DNA from: Fusobacterium varium
Lineage (GTDB): Bacteria > Fusobacteriota > Fusobacteriia > Fusobacteriales > Fusobacteriaceae
NCBI GenBank assembly: GCA_900637705.1
Contig: LR134390.1
Location: 868,001-932,000 of the forward strand
Length of the DNA stretch: 64,000 nucleotides
Direction of reading: 5' to 3'
This document shows, one piece after another, positions 7,860-17,948 of the stretch (its first letter is position 1; the number at the start of each line of letters is the position of its first letter). The notes beneath the pieces are model-generated. The model searched no databases. It was not told the origin of the DNA and saw nothing but the letters and a program-made list of their open reading frames with translations. The position numbers and the translations under genes are program-made.

Positions 7860-10320
7860 TTGGAATTTGTAAGGGATTATAATAAGACAGCGATAATATA
7901 TGAAGGAAAAATATAAGTTATAAAGAAATGATAACTAAAGCTAAGATTTTTTCTTCACAGGTTTTAATTGAAAAAGAAGATAGAGTTATTATTTACATGG
8001 AAAATAGACCAGAATATTTTTACTCATTTTTAGGAGTCTGGGATAAATCAGGAACATGTGTATGTCTTGATTCAAGTTTATCAGGAGATGAGCTTGCTTA
8101 CTATATAGAAGACTCTGATTCAAAATATATTTATACATCGCAAAATAATTTTTCAAATGTGAAAAAAGCTTTAGAAATAACTGGAAAAAATTTAAAAATA
8201 GTAATTGTAGATGATATTGAAGAATATGAAATAACAGATGAGCTTGTCCTCAATTCACCAGAACCCGAAAATATAGCTCTTATGTTGTATACTTCTGGAA
8301 CTACTGGAAAACCTAAAGGGGTAATGTTAAAATTTGATAATATACTTGTTAATATAGAGGGATTAGATAAATATAATATGTTTATCAAAGAGGATATTGT
8401 ACTAGCACTTCTTCCAATGCATCATATATTTCCATTATTAGGTTCTGGAGTTGTTCCTTTAGCCAAAGGGGCCACTATTATATTTCTTAAAGAAATGTCT
8501 TCACAAGCTATGATAGATGCTTTTCAGAATTATAAAGTGACTATGATGATAGGAGTACCAAGATTATGGGAAATGCTTCATCAAAAGATAATGGAAAAAA
8601 TAAATGAAGGGAAAATAACTAAATTTATTTTTAAATTATGTGAAAAAATAGACAATATATCTTTCAGTAAAAAATATTTAAAAAAGTACATGATAATTTT
8701 GGAGGAAATGTAAGATTTTTTGTATCAGGTGGCTCAAAACTTGATCCAAGAGTTTCAAGAGATTTCCTTACACTTGGATTAAAAGTGTGTGAAGGATATG
8801 GAATGACTGAAACTTCTCCAATGATTTCATTTACACCTCTAAATGAAATAAGACCAGGATCGGCAGGAAGAATACTTCCAGGAATTGAAGCAAAAATAGC
8901 AGATGATGGTGAAATTATTGCTAGGGGTAGAAATGTAATGAAAGGGTATTACAACAAACCAGAGGAAACTGCTGAAACAATTGATAGCGAGGGCTGGATA
9001 CATACAGGAGATTTAGGTGAAATAAAAGACGGGTTTCTTTATGTAACTGGAAGAAAAAAAGAAATGATTGTTTTGTCAAATGGAAAAAATATTAATCCAA
9101 TTGAAATAGAACAACAGATAATGAGCAAAACAAATCTTATTCAAGAAATAGTTATAGCAGAAATAAATTCTGTACTTACAGCAGTTATATATCCTAATTT
9201 TCAAAAAATATATGATGAAAAAGTTACAAATATAAAGGAAACATTAAAATGGGGAGTTATTGATTCATACAATGGGAAGGCTCCTAATTATAGAAAAATA
9301 CTTGATATAAGAATTGTACAGGAAGAAATGCCAAAAACTAAAATAGGTAAAATAAGAAGATTTATGATACCTGATATGTTAAAGGAAAAGGAAACAGAAA
9401 TTACTCAAATAGAAGAGCCAAAATATGAAGAATATACTTTTATAAAAGATTATTTAATGAAAGTTAAGAATAGACCAGTATCTCCAACAGCTCATATAGA
9501 ACTTGATTTAGGAATGGATTCCTTAGATATGGTGGAGCTTTTAACTTATTTAGAGAGTAATTTTGGAGTTAAAGGGGCAGAGAATATAATTCTTGATAAT
9601 CCAACTGTAGAAAAATTAGCTGAATTTGTAAAAGAAAATAGAAGTGATGAAAAAATAGAAGAAATTAATTGGAAAGATTATTTAAATAAAGACATAGAGG
9701 CTAATCTTCCCAAATCAAATATAGTAACAATGATTGGAAAATTTTTTACATGGCTTCCTTTTAGATTATATTTAAGAATACAAAAAAGTGGATTGGAAAA
9801 TTTAACATCAGAGGCAGTTATTTATGCTGGAAATCACCAAAGTCTTTTAGATGCTTTTATATTCAATCATTCGGTTCCATCAGGAATACTTAAAAATATA
9901 TATTATCTTGCAAAAGTAAAGCACTTTTCAAAAGGGTATATGAAAAAACTTGGAGAAAACTCTAATGTTATTCTTGTGGATATTAATAAAAATCTTGGTG
10001 AAGTACTTCAGACAATGGCTAAAGTACTGAGAGATGGAAAAAGTGTTGTTATATTCCCAGAAGGAGCAAGAACAAGAGATGGAAAAATGTTGGAATTTAA
10101 AAAAGCATTTGCTATTTTAGCAAAAGAGATGAATGTACCAGTTATTCCATTTGGTATAAGAGGAGCTTTTGAAGCATTTCCAACTAATAGTAAATTACCT
10201 AAAGCTTCTAAGATAGAAATTAAATTTTTCAATAAAATTTCACCTGAAAAATTAAGTTACGATGAAATAGTAGAAAAAACAAGAGAAAGTCTTGTACAAT
10301 GGGTAGAGAATAAAAAATAA
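7860..10320 (+). CDS. three-domain AMP-ligase / acyl carrier / PlsC acyltransferase (copy 2), two frameshifts
   Basis: Paralogue of the gene at 3444-5943 with the same domain order: adenylate-forming synthetase (LMLYTSGTTGKPKGVML, YGMTETSP), acyl carrier domain (LGMDSLDMVE), PlsC acyltransferase (NHQSLLDAF, FPEGARTRDG). Here the synthetase end, carrier and acyltransferase are fused in one unbroken frame, which proves the fusion. Two single-base losses in A runs interrupt the front: 7907-7911 and 8680-8685. Adding one A at each gives about 820 residues beginning at TTG 7860, five to six bases after GGGGG, and the restored N terminus EFVRDYNKTAIIYEGKN matches copy 1. Likely role: uptake or recycling of fatty acids into phospholipid. 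Confidence 0.87.
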
Positions 10321-10324
10321 ATAA

Positions 10325-10380
10325 AAAACCTGATTCAGCAACTATAGAAATATAGAAATGCTTGAATCAGGTTTTCTTTT
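10325..10380. terminator. bidirectional terminator
   Basis: AAAACCTGATTCA (10325-10337) pairs with TGAATCAGGTTTT (10363-10375), then CTTTTTT. It is shared by the lipid gene and the convergent EAL-like gene. Confidence 0.85.
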
Positions 10381-11052
10381 TTATAATTCAGTTTCATCAA
10401 ATTGTTTATTTTTATTAAAATAATAATAATGACTTATTCCTATTCTTTTTAATTCCTCTTTTGTTAAAGATGAATCAGTGTTTGTATTAAAAATTATTTT
10501 AATATTATCATCTATATATTCCTTTATAAATGTAAAATTTTGAATATCTCTAATTTCAATTAACTCTGGCTTTTCTTGGGCAATTACATTTAAATTTATA
10601 GGAACATTCCTATCTTCTTTATTGAGTTTAAGATATTCAAAGTTGCAGTTTTTAGTTTCTTTGTAAAATTTTTCCCAATCTGTTATTCCTTTTATATCAA
10701 AAATAATATTATTTTCATTAAGTTTGAGAGAGGATACCAATGTATGTATTCTATCAAAGAATATGCTATTGTCTAGGACATAATTCAATCTTAAAGTATA
10801 AAAAAGTTTCTTATCAGTGTAATTATTTTCAATAGCCATTTGAAATGATTTTTCAAGAAGCTTCAAGACAAGAGTTTCAAATGTATCATCTTCGAAAGCC
10901 ATTTGATACATAAGGTCTTTATCATTGAATCCGATTACAGAAAAATCTTTTATAATTTTGTAACCGTAAATAGAATCATCTTCCAAATCAAAAACAGGAA
11001 TGAAATTGAAATTTATTTTTTCAAGGATTCTTTTAAAATAAAATTGAACCAC
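10381..11052 (-). CDS. degenerate EAL-domain-like protein
   Basis: A 223-residue soluble protein with an EAL phosphodiesterase-like outline. FIPVFDLEDDSIYGYKII sits where EAL proteins have QPIVDL...GYEAL. KLFYTLRLNYVL resembles the beta strand that normally carries an essential Asn, and NIIFDIKGITDW resembles the strand normally ending E-I-T-E. The EAL signature itself is replaced by YKII and the metal-binding acidic residues are mostly missing, so cyclic-di-GMP hydrolysis is unlikely; a binding or scaffold role is possible. Starts at GTG 11052 with GGAGGTGG upstream. It follows the GrdX-like gene by 17 bases on the same strand, so the two form an operon. Family call is by eye from pattern only. 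Confidence 0.55.
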   Translation of the reverse strand: MVQFYFKRILEKINFNFIPVFDLEDDSIYGYKIIKDFSVIGFNDKDLMYQMAFEDDTFETLVLKLLEKSFQMAIENNYTDKKLFYTLRLNYVLDNSIFFDRIHTLVSSLKLNENNIIFDIKGITDWEKFYKETKNCNFEYLKLNKEDRNVPINLNVIAQEKPELIEIRDIQNFTFIKEYIDDNIKIIFNTNTDSSLTKEELKRIGISHYYYFNKNKQFDETEL

Positions 11053-11069
11053 AGTCCACCTCCAAATGA

Positions 11070-11453
11070 TTAATAACTAAAAGATTTAGTTCCATCAGTT
11101 AAAAGATTTAAATCAATAAATCTAAATTCTTCTAAAGTGTTCTCTGAGAATTCAGAAAAATTTTTTCTATTTGGAATTTTTTTAGCAATGCTGATTACGC
11201 CATCTATTAATTTCTTTTGAACTCCATCATCTATAAATGTATCTTTAGAAACAGCAATAGATTTATATGGATTTTCAGAATTTTCTAGATTATACATGAT
11301 AGGATCAGAAAGAAGTTTATGTCCTTTATATATTTCTTCTTTTACTATCTCTAAAAGATCTAGGAAATCTTTTTTTTGAAAATAAAAAACATCATTTGTT
11401 TCTTTGTAAAAGTTATAAACTTTATTGTTGTTAGTAATAATTATAAAATCCAT
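11070..11453 (-). CDS. GrdX-like protein
   Basis: A 127-residue protein with the outline of GrdX, a small protein of unknown function found in glycine reductase (selenoprotein) operons. Landmarks: MDFIIITNNNKVYNFY at the start, then KGHKLLSDPIMYNL and NPYKSIAVSKD, matching the family's GHKLLTHPL and PYKSI blocks. Glycine reductase genes are not in this window. Good ribosome site GGGAGGTG. First gene of an operon with the EAL-like gene. The link between a GrdX homologue and an EAL-like partner is not one I know. Confidence 0.65.
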   Translation of the reverse strand: MDFIIITNNNKVYNFYKETNDVFYFQKKDFLDLLEIVKEEIYKGHKLLSDPIMYNLENSENPYKSIAVSKDTFIDDGVQKKLIDGVISIAKKIPNRKNFSEFSENTLEEFRFIDLNLLTDGTKSFSY

Positions 11454-11596
11454 GATGCACCTCCCGCTATTTTATTATCACATAAATGATTAATAGTCAA
11501 TACAAGGAACTAAAAAAATTATATTTTTTTAATATTTTATAAAAATGTATAAAAAAGAGGCAGAAAAAAATTAAAACAGATATTATTAAAAAATTC

Positions 11597-11625
11597 TTGA
11601 CATAATCTGAAAAAATGGATATACT
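11597..11625 (+). promoter_or_regulatory. consensus promoter for the carAB leader
   Basis: Perfect -35 TTGACA (11597-11602), 17-base spacer, -10 TATACT (11620-11625). The expected start is near 11632, giving a leader of about 210 bases before carA. Confidence 0.85.
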
Positions 11626-11654
11626 TTCTTTTAGTAAAAAAGGGAGGGAAAGAA

Positions 11655-11780
11655 ATGGAAAGAATAAAAAAATTATCATTAAAGAAGATAAATGATTCTA
11701 TTTTTAGTTCTTTTACATTTGTTTTTAAATTTTTTATAGGAATATTGTCTTTAAAATTAATTCATATATATTTATCTTAA
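11655..11780 (+). CDS. putative leader peptide of the carAB operon
   Basis: A 41-codon frame (MERIKKLSLKKINDSIF...LKLIHIYLS) with a strong AGGGAGGG ribosome site 6 bases upstream and a consensus promoter just before it. Its middle is exceptionally T rich, with Phe and Ile codons and several runs of four to six T. Its TAA stop overlaps the first bases of a terminator hairpin that precedes carA. The layout matches the E. coli pyrBI leader, where UTP-dependent pausing in U-rich RNA lets the translating ribosome catch up and block the terminator. Function is inferred from layout. Confidence 0.6.
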   Translation: MERIKKLSLKKINDSIFSSFTFVFKFFIGILSLKLIHIYLS

Positions 11781-11813
11781 AAAAGATATAACAAATTGTT
11801 GTATCTTTTTTTT
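11779..11813 (+). terminator. putative transcription attenuator before carA
   Basis: A 15-bp stem (11779-11793 with 11797-11811; one T-G wobble), three-base loop, ending in a run of eight T. It lies after the leader-peptide stop and 30 bases before the carA ATG, inside the operon rather than at its end. Confidence 0.75.
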
Positions 11814-11842
11814 AGGAAAACTTTTAAATTATGGGAGGTCAA

Positions 11843-12895
11843 ATGAAAGGAAAACTTATTCTTGAAAATGGCATGAGTTTTGAAGGAAAGATTTTTGGAG
11901 AGTTAGGGGAAGCTGTTGGAGAACTTGTTTTTAATACAGGAATGACAGGATACCAGGAACTTTTAACAGATCCTTCTTATTGTGGGCAGATTGTAGTAAT
12001 GACATATCCAATGATAGGGAATTATGGAATAAATTTAGAAGATATGGAATCTTCTAAAATACATTTAAAAGGATTTGTTATTAAAGAAGATGCAAAGCTT
12101 CCAAATAATTTCAGATGTGAAATGACTTTAGATGGATTCTTAAGACAAAATAAAGTTGTAGCATTTAAAGGTGTAGATACAAGACAGCTTACAAAAATAA
12201 TAAGAGAAGAAGGAGCTATGAAAGCTATAATTACTTCTAAGGATCTTACTCAAAAAGAAATAGATGAACATTTTGGAAAATTTTGCAATAAAGATGCAGT
12301 AAGTAAAGTAAGTACAAAAGAAATATATGAAATACCAGGAACAGGAAAAAGAATAGGAGTAATGGACTTTGGTATTAAAAGAAATATTCTTAGAAGCTTT
12401 AAAAAAAGAAATTGTCATATGATAGTTTTTCCTTGGAATACAACTGCTGAGGAGATAATGAAATATAATCTTGATGGATTATTTCTTTCAAATGGACCTG
12501 GGGACCCAGCTGATCTCACAGGAGTAATAAATGAAATAAAGAAAATGGTAGGAAAGCTTCCAATAGTTGCTATCTGCTTAGGACATCAGCTTTTATCATG
12601 GGCATTAGGTGGAACAACAACTAAATTAAAGTATGGACACAGAGGATGTAATCACCCTGTTAAGGATTTAGAAAAAAATAAAATATTTATAACATCGCAA
12701 AATCATGGTTATGTTGTAGATAATGTGCCAGAGGCTATGGAAGTAACTCATATAAACCTGAATGATAACTCTATTGAAGGAATGAAAAGTAAAGAATTGA
12801 GAATAATGTGTGTTCAATACCATCCAGAAGCTTGGCCTGGACCATCTGATTCTGATTATTTATTTGATGATTTCTTGCAAATTATAGAAGGTTAA
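11843..12895 (+). CDS. carA: carbamoyl-phosphate synthase small subunit
   Basis: Glutamine amidotransferase subunit that supplies ammonia for carbamoyl phosphate, the first step to pyrimidines and arginine. The N-terminal half has FNTGMTGYQELLTDPSY. The C-terminal class I amidotransferase domain has the nucleophile Cys in AICLGHQLL, with the catalytic His and Glu in QYHPEAWPGP. The frame is open from ATG 11831, but GGGAGG at 11833-11838 serves the ATG at 11843, giving 350 residues. carB follows 24 bases later. Expression is probably controlled by the leader and terminator at 11655-11813. Confidence 0.96.
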   Translation: MKGKLILENGMSFEGKIFGELGEAVGELVFNTGMTGYQELLTDPSYCGQIVVMTYPMIGNYGINLEDMESSKIHLKGFVIKEDAKLPNNFRCEMTLDGFLRQNKVVAFKGVDTRQLTKIIREEGAMKAIITSKDLTQKEIDEHFGKFCNKDAVSKVSTKEIYEIPGTGKRIGVMDFGIKRNILRSFKKRNCHMIVFPWNTTAEEIMKYNLDGLFLSNGPGDPADLTGVINEIKKMVGKLPIVAICLGHQLLSWALGGTTTKLKYGHRGCNHPVKDLEKNKIFITSQNHGYVVDNVPEAMEVTHINLNDNSIEGMKSKELRIMCVQYHPEAWPGPSDSDYLFDDFLQIIEG

Positions 12896-12919
12896 TTTAA
12901 AGTTTGAGGGAGGAATAAA

Positions 12920-15900
12920 ATGTTAGATAAGTCTATAAAAAAGACATTAGTAATAGGTTCGGGGCCAATTATAATAGGACAGGCAGCAGAGTTTGACTAT
13001 TCAGGAACTCAAGCTTGTGAAACATTAAAAAAAGAGGGAATAGAAGTTGTGCTTATCAATTCTAATCCAGCAACAATAATGACAGACAAAGCAGTAGCTG
13101 ATAGAATATATATTGAACCAATTACTGCAGATTTTGTAGAAAAAGTAATAGCTAAAGAAAGACCTGATTCTATTCTTGCAGGAATGGGAGGACAAACAGC
13201 ATTAAATATGGCTGTTGAGTTGTCAGAGAAAGGGATTCTTAAAAAATATGGAGTAAAAGTAATAGGAACACCTATTGAAGCTATAAAAAGAGGAGAAGAT
13301 AGAGAGCTATTCAGAGAAGCTATGGAGAAAATAGGAGAGCCTATTATTCAAAGTAAAATAGTTGAAAATCTTGAAGATGGATTTAAAGTGGCAAGCGAAA
13401 TAGGATATCCAGTAGTTGTAAGACCTGCTTACACACTTGGAGGTACTGGTGGTGGATTCGCATATAATCCAAAAGAACTTGAAGATATTCTTATGAAAGG
13501 ATTGGCTTTATCAAGAGTAGGGCAGGTTCTTATTGAAAAATCTATTTTGGGTTGGAAAGAAATTGAATATGAGGTAATAAGAGATAAAGATGGAAACTGT
13601 ATTACAGTATGTAATATGGAAAATATTGATCCAGTTGGAATTCATACAGGAGATTCAATAGTTGTTGCTCCTTCTCAAACTTTGTCAGATAGAGAGTATC
13701 AAATGCTTAGAACTTCTGCTATAAAAATAGTAAATGAAATAGGAGTTATTGGGGGATGTAATGTACAATTTTCTCTACACCCAAAATCATTTGAATATGC
13801 AATAATAGAAATTAATCCAAGAGTATCAAGATCATCAGCATTGGCTTCTAAGGCAACAGGATATCCAATAGCAAGAGTAGCAACAAGATTATCATTAGGA
13901 TATCTATTGGACGAAGTGAAGAATGAAGTAACAGGAAAAACTTTTGCATGTTTTGAACCTGCTCTTGATTATATAGTTGTAAAAATACCTAAATGGCCAT
14001 TTGATAAATTCAAAAAAGCTGATAAAAAACTAGGAACAAAAATGATGGCAACAGGGGAAGTTATGGCAATAGGAAATAACTTTGAAGCAGCATTTTTAAA
14101 GGGTATTAGATCGTTAGAAATCGGAAGATATAATTTAGAGCATCCAGTAGCTCAAAAAATGACTATGGAAGAATTAAAAGCAACAGTAGTAAAACCAGAT
14201 GATGAAAGAATCTTTATAGTAGCAGAGATGTTAAGAAGAGGATATATCAAAGAGAAGTTACAAAAAATAACAGGAATTGATAAATTTTTCATGGAAAAAA
14301 TAGAGTGGATTGTTAAACAAGAAGAAATTCTAAAAGCTACAGAATTTAAAGATTTAGATGAAACATATTTAAGAAATCTTAAAAAGAAAGGATTTTCAGA
14401 TAAAGGAATTGCTTCTTTAATGGGAGTTACTGAAAAAGATATTGAAAGAAAAAGAAAATATTTCCATATAGAACCAGTATATAAAATGGTAGATACATGT
14501 GCTGGAGAATTTGCTGCAGATTCTTCATATTTTTATTCAACATATGATCAGTATGATGAAGTGGAAGTATCTAACAGAAGAAAAATTGTAGTAATAGGTT
14601 CAGGGCCAATTAGAATAGGACAAGGAATAGAATTTGACTATTGTACAGTTCATGCAGTAAAGACATTGAAAAAATTAGGAATAGAAAGTATAATAATCAA
14701 TAATAATCCAGAAACAGTATCAACAGATTTCTCAACAGCAGATAAGCTATATTTTGAACCATTAGTAACAGAAGATATAATGAATATACTTGAGAAAGAA
14801 AAGCCAGAAGGAGTCATACTTCAATTTGGAGGACAGACAGCAATCAAGTTGGCAAATGATCTTAGTGATAGAGGAATCAAGGTAATAGGAACAAGTGCAG
14901 ATAAGATAGACGAGGCAGAAGATAGAGAAAGATTTGAAGAAATGATGGAGGCTTTAAATATAGCAAGACCAAAAGGAAGAGCAGTATGGGATATATCTCA
15001 TGGAATAGAAATAGCAAATGAGATAAAATATCCAGTATTAGTAAGACCATCATATGTACTAGGAGGGCAGGGAATGGAAATCTGTCACGATGAGTACAAT
15101 TTGGTAAAATATTTAGAAGCATCGTTTGATAGAGATCCTTCAAATCCAGTATTGATAGATAAATATTTAAATGGAATAGAGTTAGAAGTAGATGCTATAT
15201 GTGATGGAGAAGATATACTTATTCCAGGGGTAATGGAACACTTAGAAAGAGCTGGAGTTCATTCAGGGGATTCAATTACTATTTATCCACAACAAAACTT
15301 ATATGAGGGAACTGAAGCTGAACTTTTAGAAATAACTAAAAAAATAGCTAAAGCTCTAGAAGTAAAAGGAATGATGAATATTCAGTTTATTGCATATGAG
15401 CATAAACTTTATGTAATAGAAGTGAATCCAAGATCATCAAGAACAGTTCCATATATATCAAAAGTATCAGGTGTACCAGCTATTGAAATAGCAACAAGAG
15501 TAGCCTTAGGAGAAAAGCTTAAAGATATGGGATATGGAACAGGAATTTATAAAAAACCAAATGTAGTAGCAGTAAAAGTACCAGTATTCTCAACAGAAAA
15601 ATTATCAAAAGTAGAAGTATCATTAGGACCAGAAATGAGATCAACAGGAGAAGTACTGGGAGTAGGAAATAATGTAGACGAGGCTATCTATAAAGGATTA
15701 TTGGGAGCTAATAGAGTTCATCTTATAAAAGATAGAAAAATACTTGTAACAATTAGAGATAAAGATAAAGAAGAATTTCTACCAATAGCTAAGAGCCTGA
15801 TAGCACATGGTTCAACTTTATATGCAACAAAAGGAACACAGAAGTTTCTTGCAGAAAATGGAGTAGATGCAACAGTAGTAAATAAAATAGGAGAACCATC

Positions 15901-16126
15901 ACCAAATATATCAGATATATTAAAAAATAGAGAGGTTGATTTGTTAATAAATACACCAACTAAAGCAAATGATGCTCAAAGAGATGGATTTAAAATGAGA
16001 AGAACAGCAATAGAGTATGGAGTAGATGTATTGACAGCTTTAGATACAATTAATGCGATTCTTAGAATGCAAGATGGACATATTGAAGAAGATAAATTAG
16101 ATGTATTTGATGTAAGTAAGATTTAA
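12920..16126 (+). CDS. carB: carbamoyl-phosphate synthase large subunit
   Basis: A 1068-residue ATP-grasp synthase, full length for the family, with the expected internal duplication. Each half begins with a related [10 protein letters not shown]...EFDYSG/CT segment (near residues 11 and 562). Both have ATP-grasp blocks ([15 protein letters not shown] and [15 protein letters not shown]) and ligand residues [10 protein letters not shown] and EVNPRSSRT. The C-terminal 150 residues form the allosteric MGS-like domain, where UMP or ornithine would act. It forms the CarAB complex with the upstream subunit. A terminator hairpin follows. Confidence 0.97.
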   Translation: MLDKSIKKTLVIGSGPIIIGQAAEFDYSGTQACETLKKEGIEVVLINSNPATIMTDKAVADRIYIEPITADFVEKVIAKERPDSILAGMGGQTALNMAVELSEKGILKKYGVKVIGTPIEAIKRGEDRELFREAMEKIGEPIIQSKIVENLEDGFKVASEIGYPVVVRPAYTLGGTGGGFAYNPKELEDILMKGLALSRVGQVLIEKSILGWKEIEYEVIRDKDGNCITVCNMENIDPVGIHTGDSIVVAPSQTLSDREYQMLRTSAIKIVNEIGVIGGCNVQFSLHPKSFEYAIIEINPRVSRSSALASKATGYPIARVATRLSLGYLLDEVKNEVTGKTFACFEPALDYIVVKIPKWPFDKFKKADKKLGTKMMATGEVMAIGNNFEAAFLKGIRSLEIGRYNLEHPVAQKMTMEELKATVVKPDDERIFIVAEMLRRGYIKEKLQKITGIDKFFMEKIEWIVKQEEILKATEFKDLDETYLRNLKKKGFSDKGIASLMGVTEKDIERKRKYFHIEPVYKMVDTCAGEFAADSSYFYSTYDQYDEVEVSNRRKIVVIGSGPIRIGQGIEFDYCTVHAVKTLKKLGIESIIINNNPETVSTDFSTADKLYFEPLVTEDIMNILEKEKPEGVILQFGGQTAIKLANDLSDRGIKVIGTSADKIDEAEDRERFEEMMEALNIARPKGRAVWDISHGIEIANEIKYPVLVRPSYVLGGQGMEICHDEYNLVKYLEASFDRDPSNPVLIDKYLNGIELEVDAICDGEDILIPGVMEHLERAGVHSGDSITIYPQQNLYEGTEAELLEITKKIAKALEVKGMMNIQFIAYEHKLYVIEVNPRSSRTVPYISKVSGVPAIEIATRVALGEKLKDMGYGTGIYKKPNVVAVKVPVFSTEKLSKVEVSLGPEMRSTGEVLGVGNNVDEAIYKGLLGANRVHLIKDRKILVTIRDKDKEEFLPIAKSLIAHGSTLYATKGTQKFLAENGVDATVVNKIGEPSPNISDILKNREVDLLINTPTKANDAQRDGFKMRRTAIEYGVDVLTALDTINAILRMQDGHIEEDKLDVFDVSKI

Positions 16127-16140
16127 TAACTATATAAATG

Positions 16141-16183
16141 GAACAGCGAAAAGTTTTAATAGTTTTGGCTGTTCTTTTTTTAT
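16141..16183 (+). terminator. terminator after carB
   Basis: GAACAGCGAAAA pairs with TTTTGGCTGTTC (one mismatch), followed by seven T. Confidence 0.85.
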
Positions 16184-16297
16184 GACATACTTTATTAAAT
16201 TATTATTTGAAGTTTATTTTTTAGGCATTGACAAATAAATAGAAATAGAGTAATACAGTAGCATAAGAAAAATATTCTGTTCAATGGAGGAAAAAGT

Positions 16298-17422
16298 ATG
16301 GATAAAAAAGAAATAAAAATAGGGCTTGCATTATCTGGTGGAGGTATGAGAGCTACTCTTTTTCATTTAGGAATATTAAAATGGCTGGCTGAAATGGAAC
16401 TTCTAGAAAATATAGAACATATATCAACAGTATCTGGTGGAAGTATTTGTGCAGGATTACTTTATTCATCAAATAATATGAAATGGCCTTCAAGTAAGGA
16501 ATATCTTGAAAAAGTATTGCCAGAAATAAAGAAAAAAATTTTAGATAAGGATGTAACATTTGGAGCTTTTGGAAAGACTCTTGAAGGTTGGGATATAAAG
16601 AAACTATTTGAAAGCAAGGCAGAATCTCTTGCTAAAACTATGAAAAAATACTGGAAAATGGATGGAATAATTAAAGAGTTATCTGAAAGACCAATATGGT
16701 ATATAAATTGTACAACTTTTGAAACTGGAAAATGTTTTCGTTTCAGCCAAAAAAGATGTGGTGACTATAAAATAGGATATTTTGATGATGGAAATTTCCC
16801 TATTGCAGAAGCAGTAGCTGCTTCTGCTGGATTTCCTATATTAATAGGAATGACAGAAATAAAAACTGATAAATATATCTGGAAAAATTATGAAGGAGAA
16901 GAGGTAAAATTGCCAGCAGATAAAATTCATCTTTGGGATGGAGGAGTGTATGATAATCTTGGAATAGAAGCTTTATACAGACCAGATAATGGTGGAGAAT
17001 GTAGAAAGGGAATCAATTTCTGTATTGTAAGTGATGCTTCAGCAGGTACAGAGGAATTTACAAAACCAAGTAAAAATTTACTTGGAAAACTGGCAGATAT
17101 AAAAAGACTAGTGGATATAGATATGGATCAGGTTGCTGGATTGAGATTGAGAAATTTTGTTAATTTTATAATTAATAAAAAATCAGGTATGTGTGTAAAA
17201 ATTGGAAATTCAGCTGAAAAAATAACAACTAGAGGAGTAATAGATGAAAAAATAAAAGATGAACTTTTAAAAGAATGTTTGGGTAAAGAGGAAAGTGAAA
17301 AATTAAAAAATTATCCAACAACTTTATTCAAACCTAGTGAAAAAGATTTTGATTTAATAGTAAGACATGGATATGAAAATGCTAAATGCGTATATTATTC
17401 TTATGAATCAACACTTAAATAA
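16298..17422 (+). CDS. patatin-like phospholipase
   Basis: A patatin-family lipid acyl hydrolase of 374 residues. IGLALSGGGMRATLFHLG is the glycine-rich oxyanion segment, STVSGGSI holds the nucleophile Ser of the G-x-S-x-G type site (first Gly replaced), and WDGGVYDNLGIEAL supplies the catalytic Asp. There is no signal peptide, so it acts in the cytoplasm unless exported by another route. The ATG is preceded by GGAGGAAAAAGT. A decayed, internally deleted relative of this gene lies at 62855-63107. Confidence 0.88.
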   Translation: MDKKEIKIGLALSGGGMRATLFHLGILKWLAEMELLENIEHISTVSGGSICAGLLYSSNNMKWPSSKEYLEKVLPEIKKKILDKDVTFGAFGKTLEGWDIKKLFESKAESLAKTMKKYWKMDGIIKELSERPIWYINCTTFETGKCFRFSQKRCGDYKIGYFDDGNFPIAEAVAASAGFPILIGMTEIKTDKYIWKNYEGEEVKLPADKIHLWDGGVYDNLGIEALYRPDNGGECRKGINFCIVSDASAGTEEFTKPSKNLLGKLADIKRLVDIDMDQVAGLRLRNFVNFIINKKSGMCVKIGNSAEKITTRGVIDEKIKDELLKECLGKEESEKLKNYPTTLFKPSEKDFDLIVRHGYENAKCVYYSYESTLK

Positions 17423-17467
17423 ATTAGTTTTAGAAGAATAAGTTTATATCTATTGTCCTAAAAAATT

Positions 17468-17516
17468 AAGCCCATGTAATTTTAAGAATTAATATTCTAA
17501 AATTCATGGGTTTTTT
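17468..17516 (+). terminator. terminator after the patatin gene
   Basis: AAGCCCATG with CATGGGTTTTTT, plus an inner stem (AATTTTA with TAAAATT), ending in six T. Confidence 0.85.
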
Positions 17517-17555
17517 ATATTAAAAAAGAACAAAAATCAAAAATTATAGTAAAGT

Positions 17556-17772
17556 TAAAATAGTTCGCTTTTATACAATAAACGAAACTTTTTCCTCAAA
17601 TTAGATAAAAGAGAAAATATTCTTTTCATATTTTGTGAAAAGAAATAAAAAATATTAATTTTAAAACGAATCATGCTTTAATCTTAAATTTTTCACGAAA
17701 ACAAAACAGAAAATTACTGCTATTTTCTATTTCAGAAAAGTTCTCTTTATTGTATAAAAGCGAACTTTTATT
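17556..17772. mobile_element. MITE-like element or long inverted-repeat RNA
   Basis: Near-perfect inverted repeats of about 33 bases bound a 217-base AT-rich segment with no open frame. The left arm carries GTTCGCTTTTATACAATAAA (17563-17582); the right arm carries its complement at 17746-17765 within the segment that ends at GCGAACTTTT. Inner parts are also partly self-complementary. This is the structure of a miniature inverted-repeat transposable element, but no target-site duplication is clear, and a long hairpin RNA remains possible. Confidence 0.55.
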
Positions 17773-17948
17773 AGAATAAAAAATCAAGTCTTGTTATATC
17801 TATATTTATCAGGTATAAAGAATACTTTAGTTAAAATTGGAGCAGTGAATATTTATTTTTATACATAAAAATAATGCAGATAGGAATAATAAATTAATAA
17901 ATGCTAGTCTTTAAAAATAAATAAAAATTAAAAAATAAGGGGAAATTG

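Noticed and set aside
11779-11813. Terminator of an independent small-protein gene unrelated to carAB
   Set aside because: No other promoter is evident in the 30 bases between the hairpin and carA, so transcription of carAB should have to pass through it; a separate gene remains possible but less likely.
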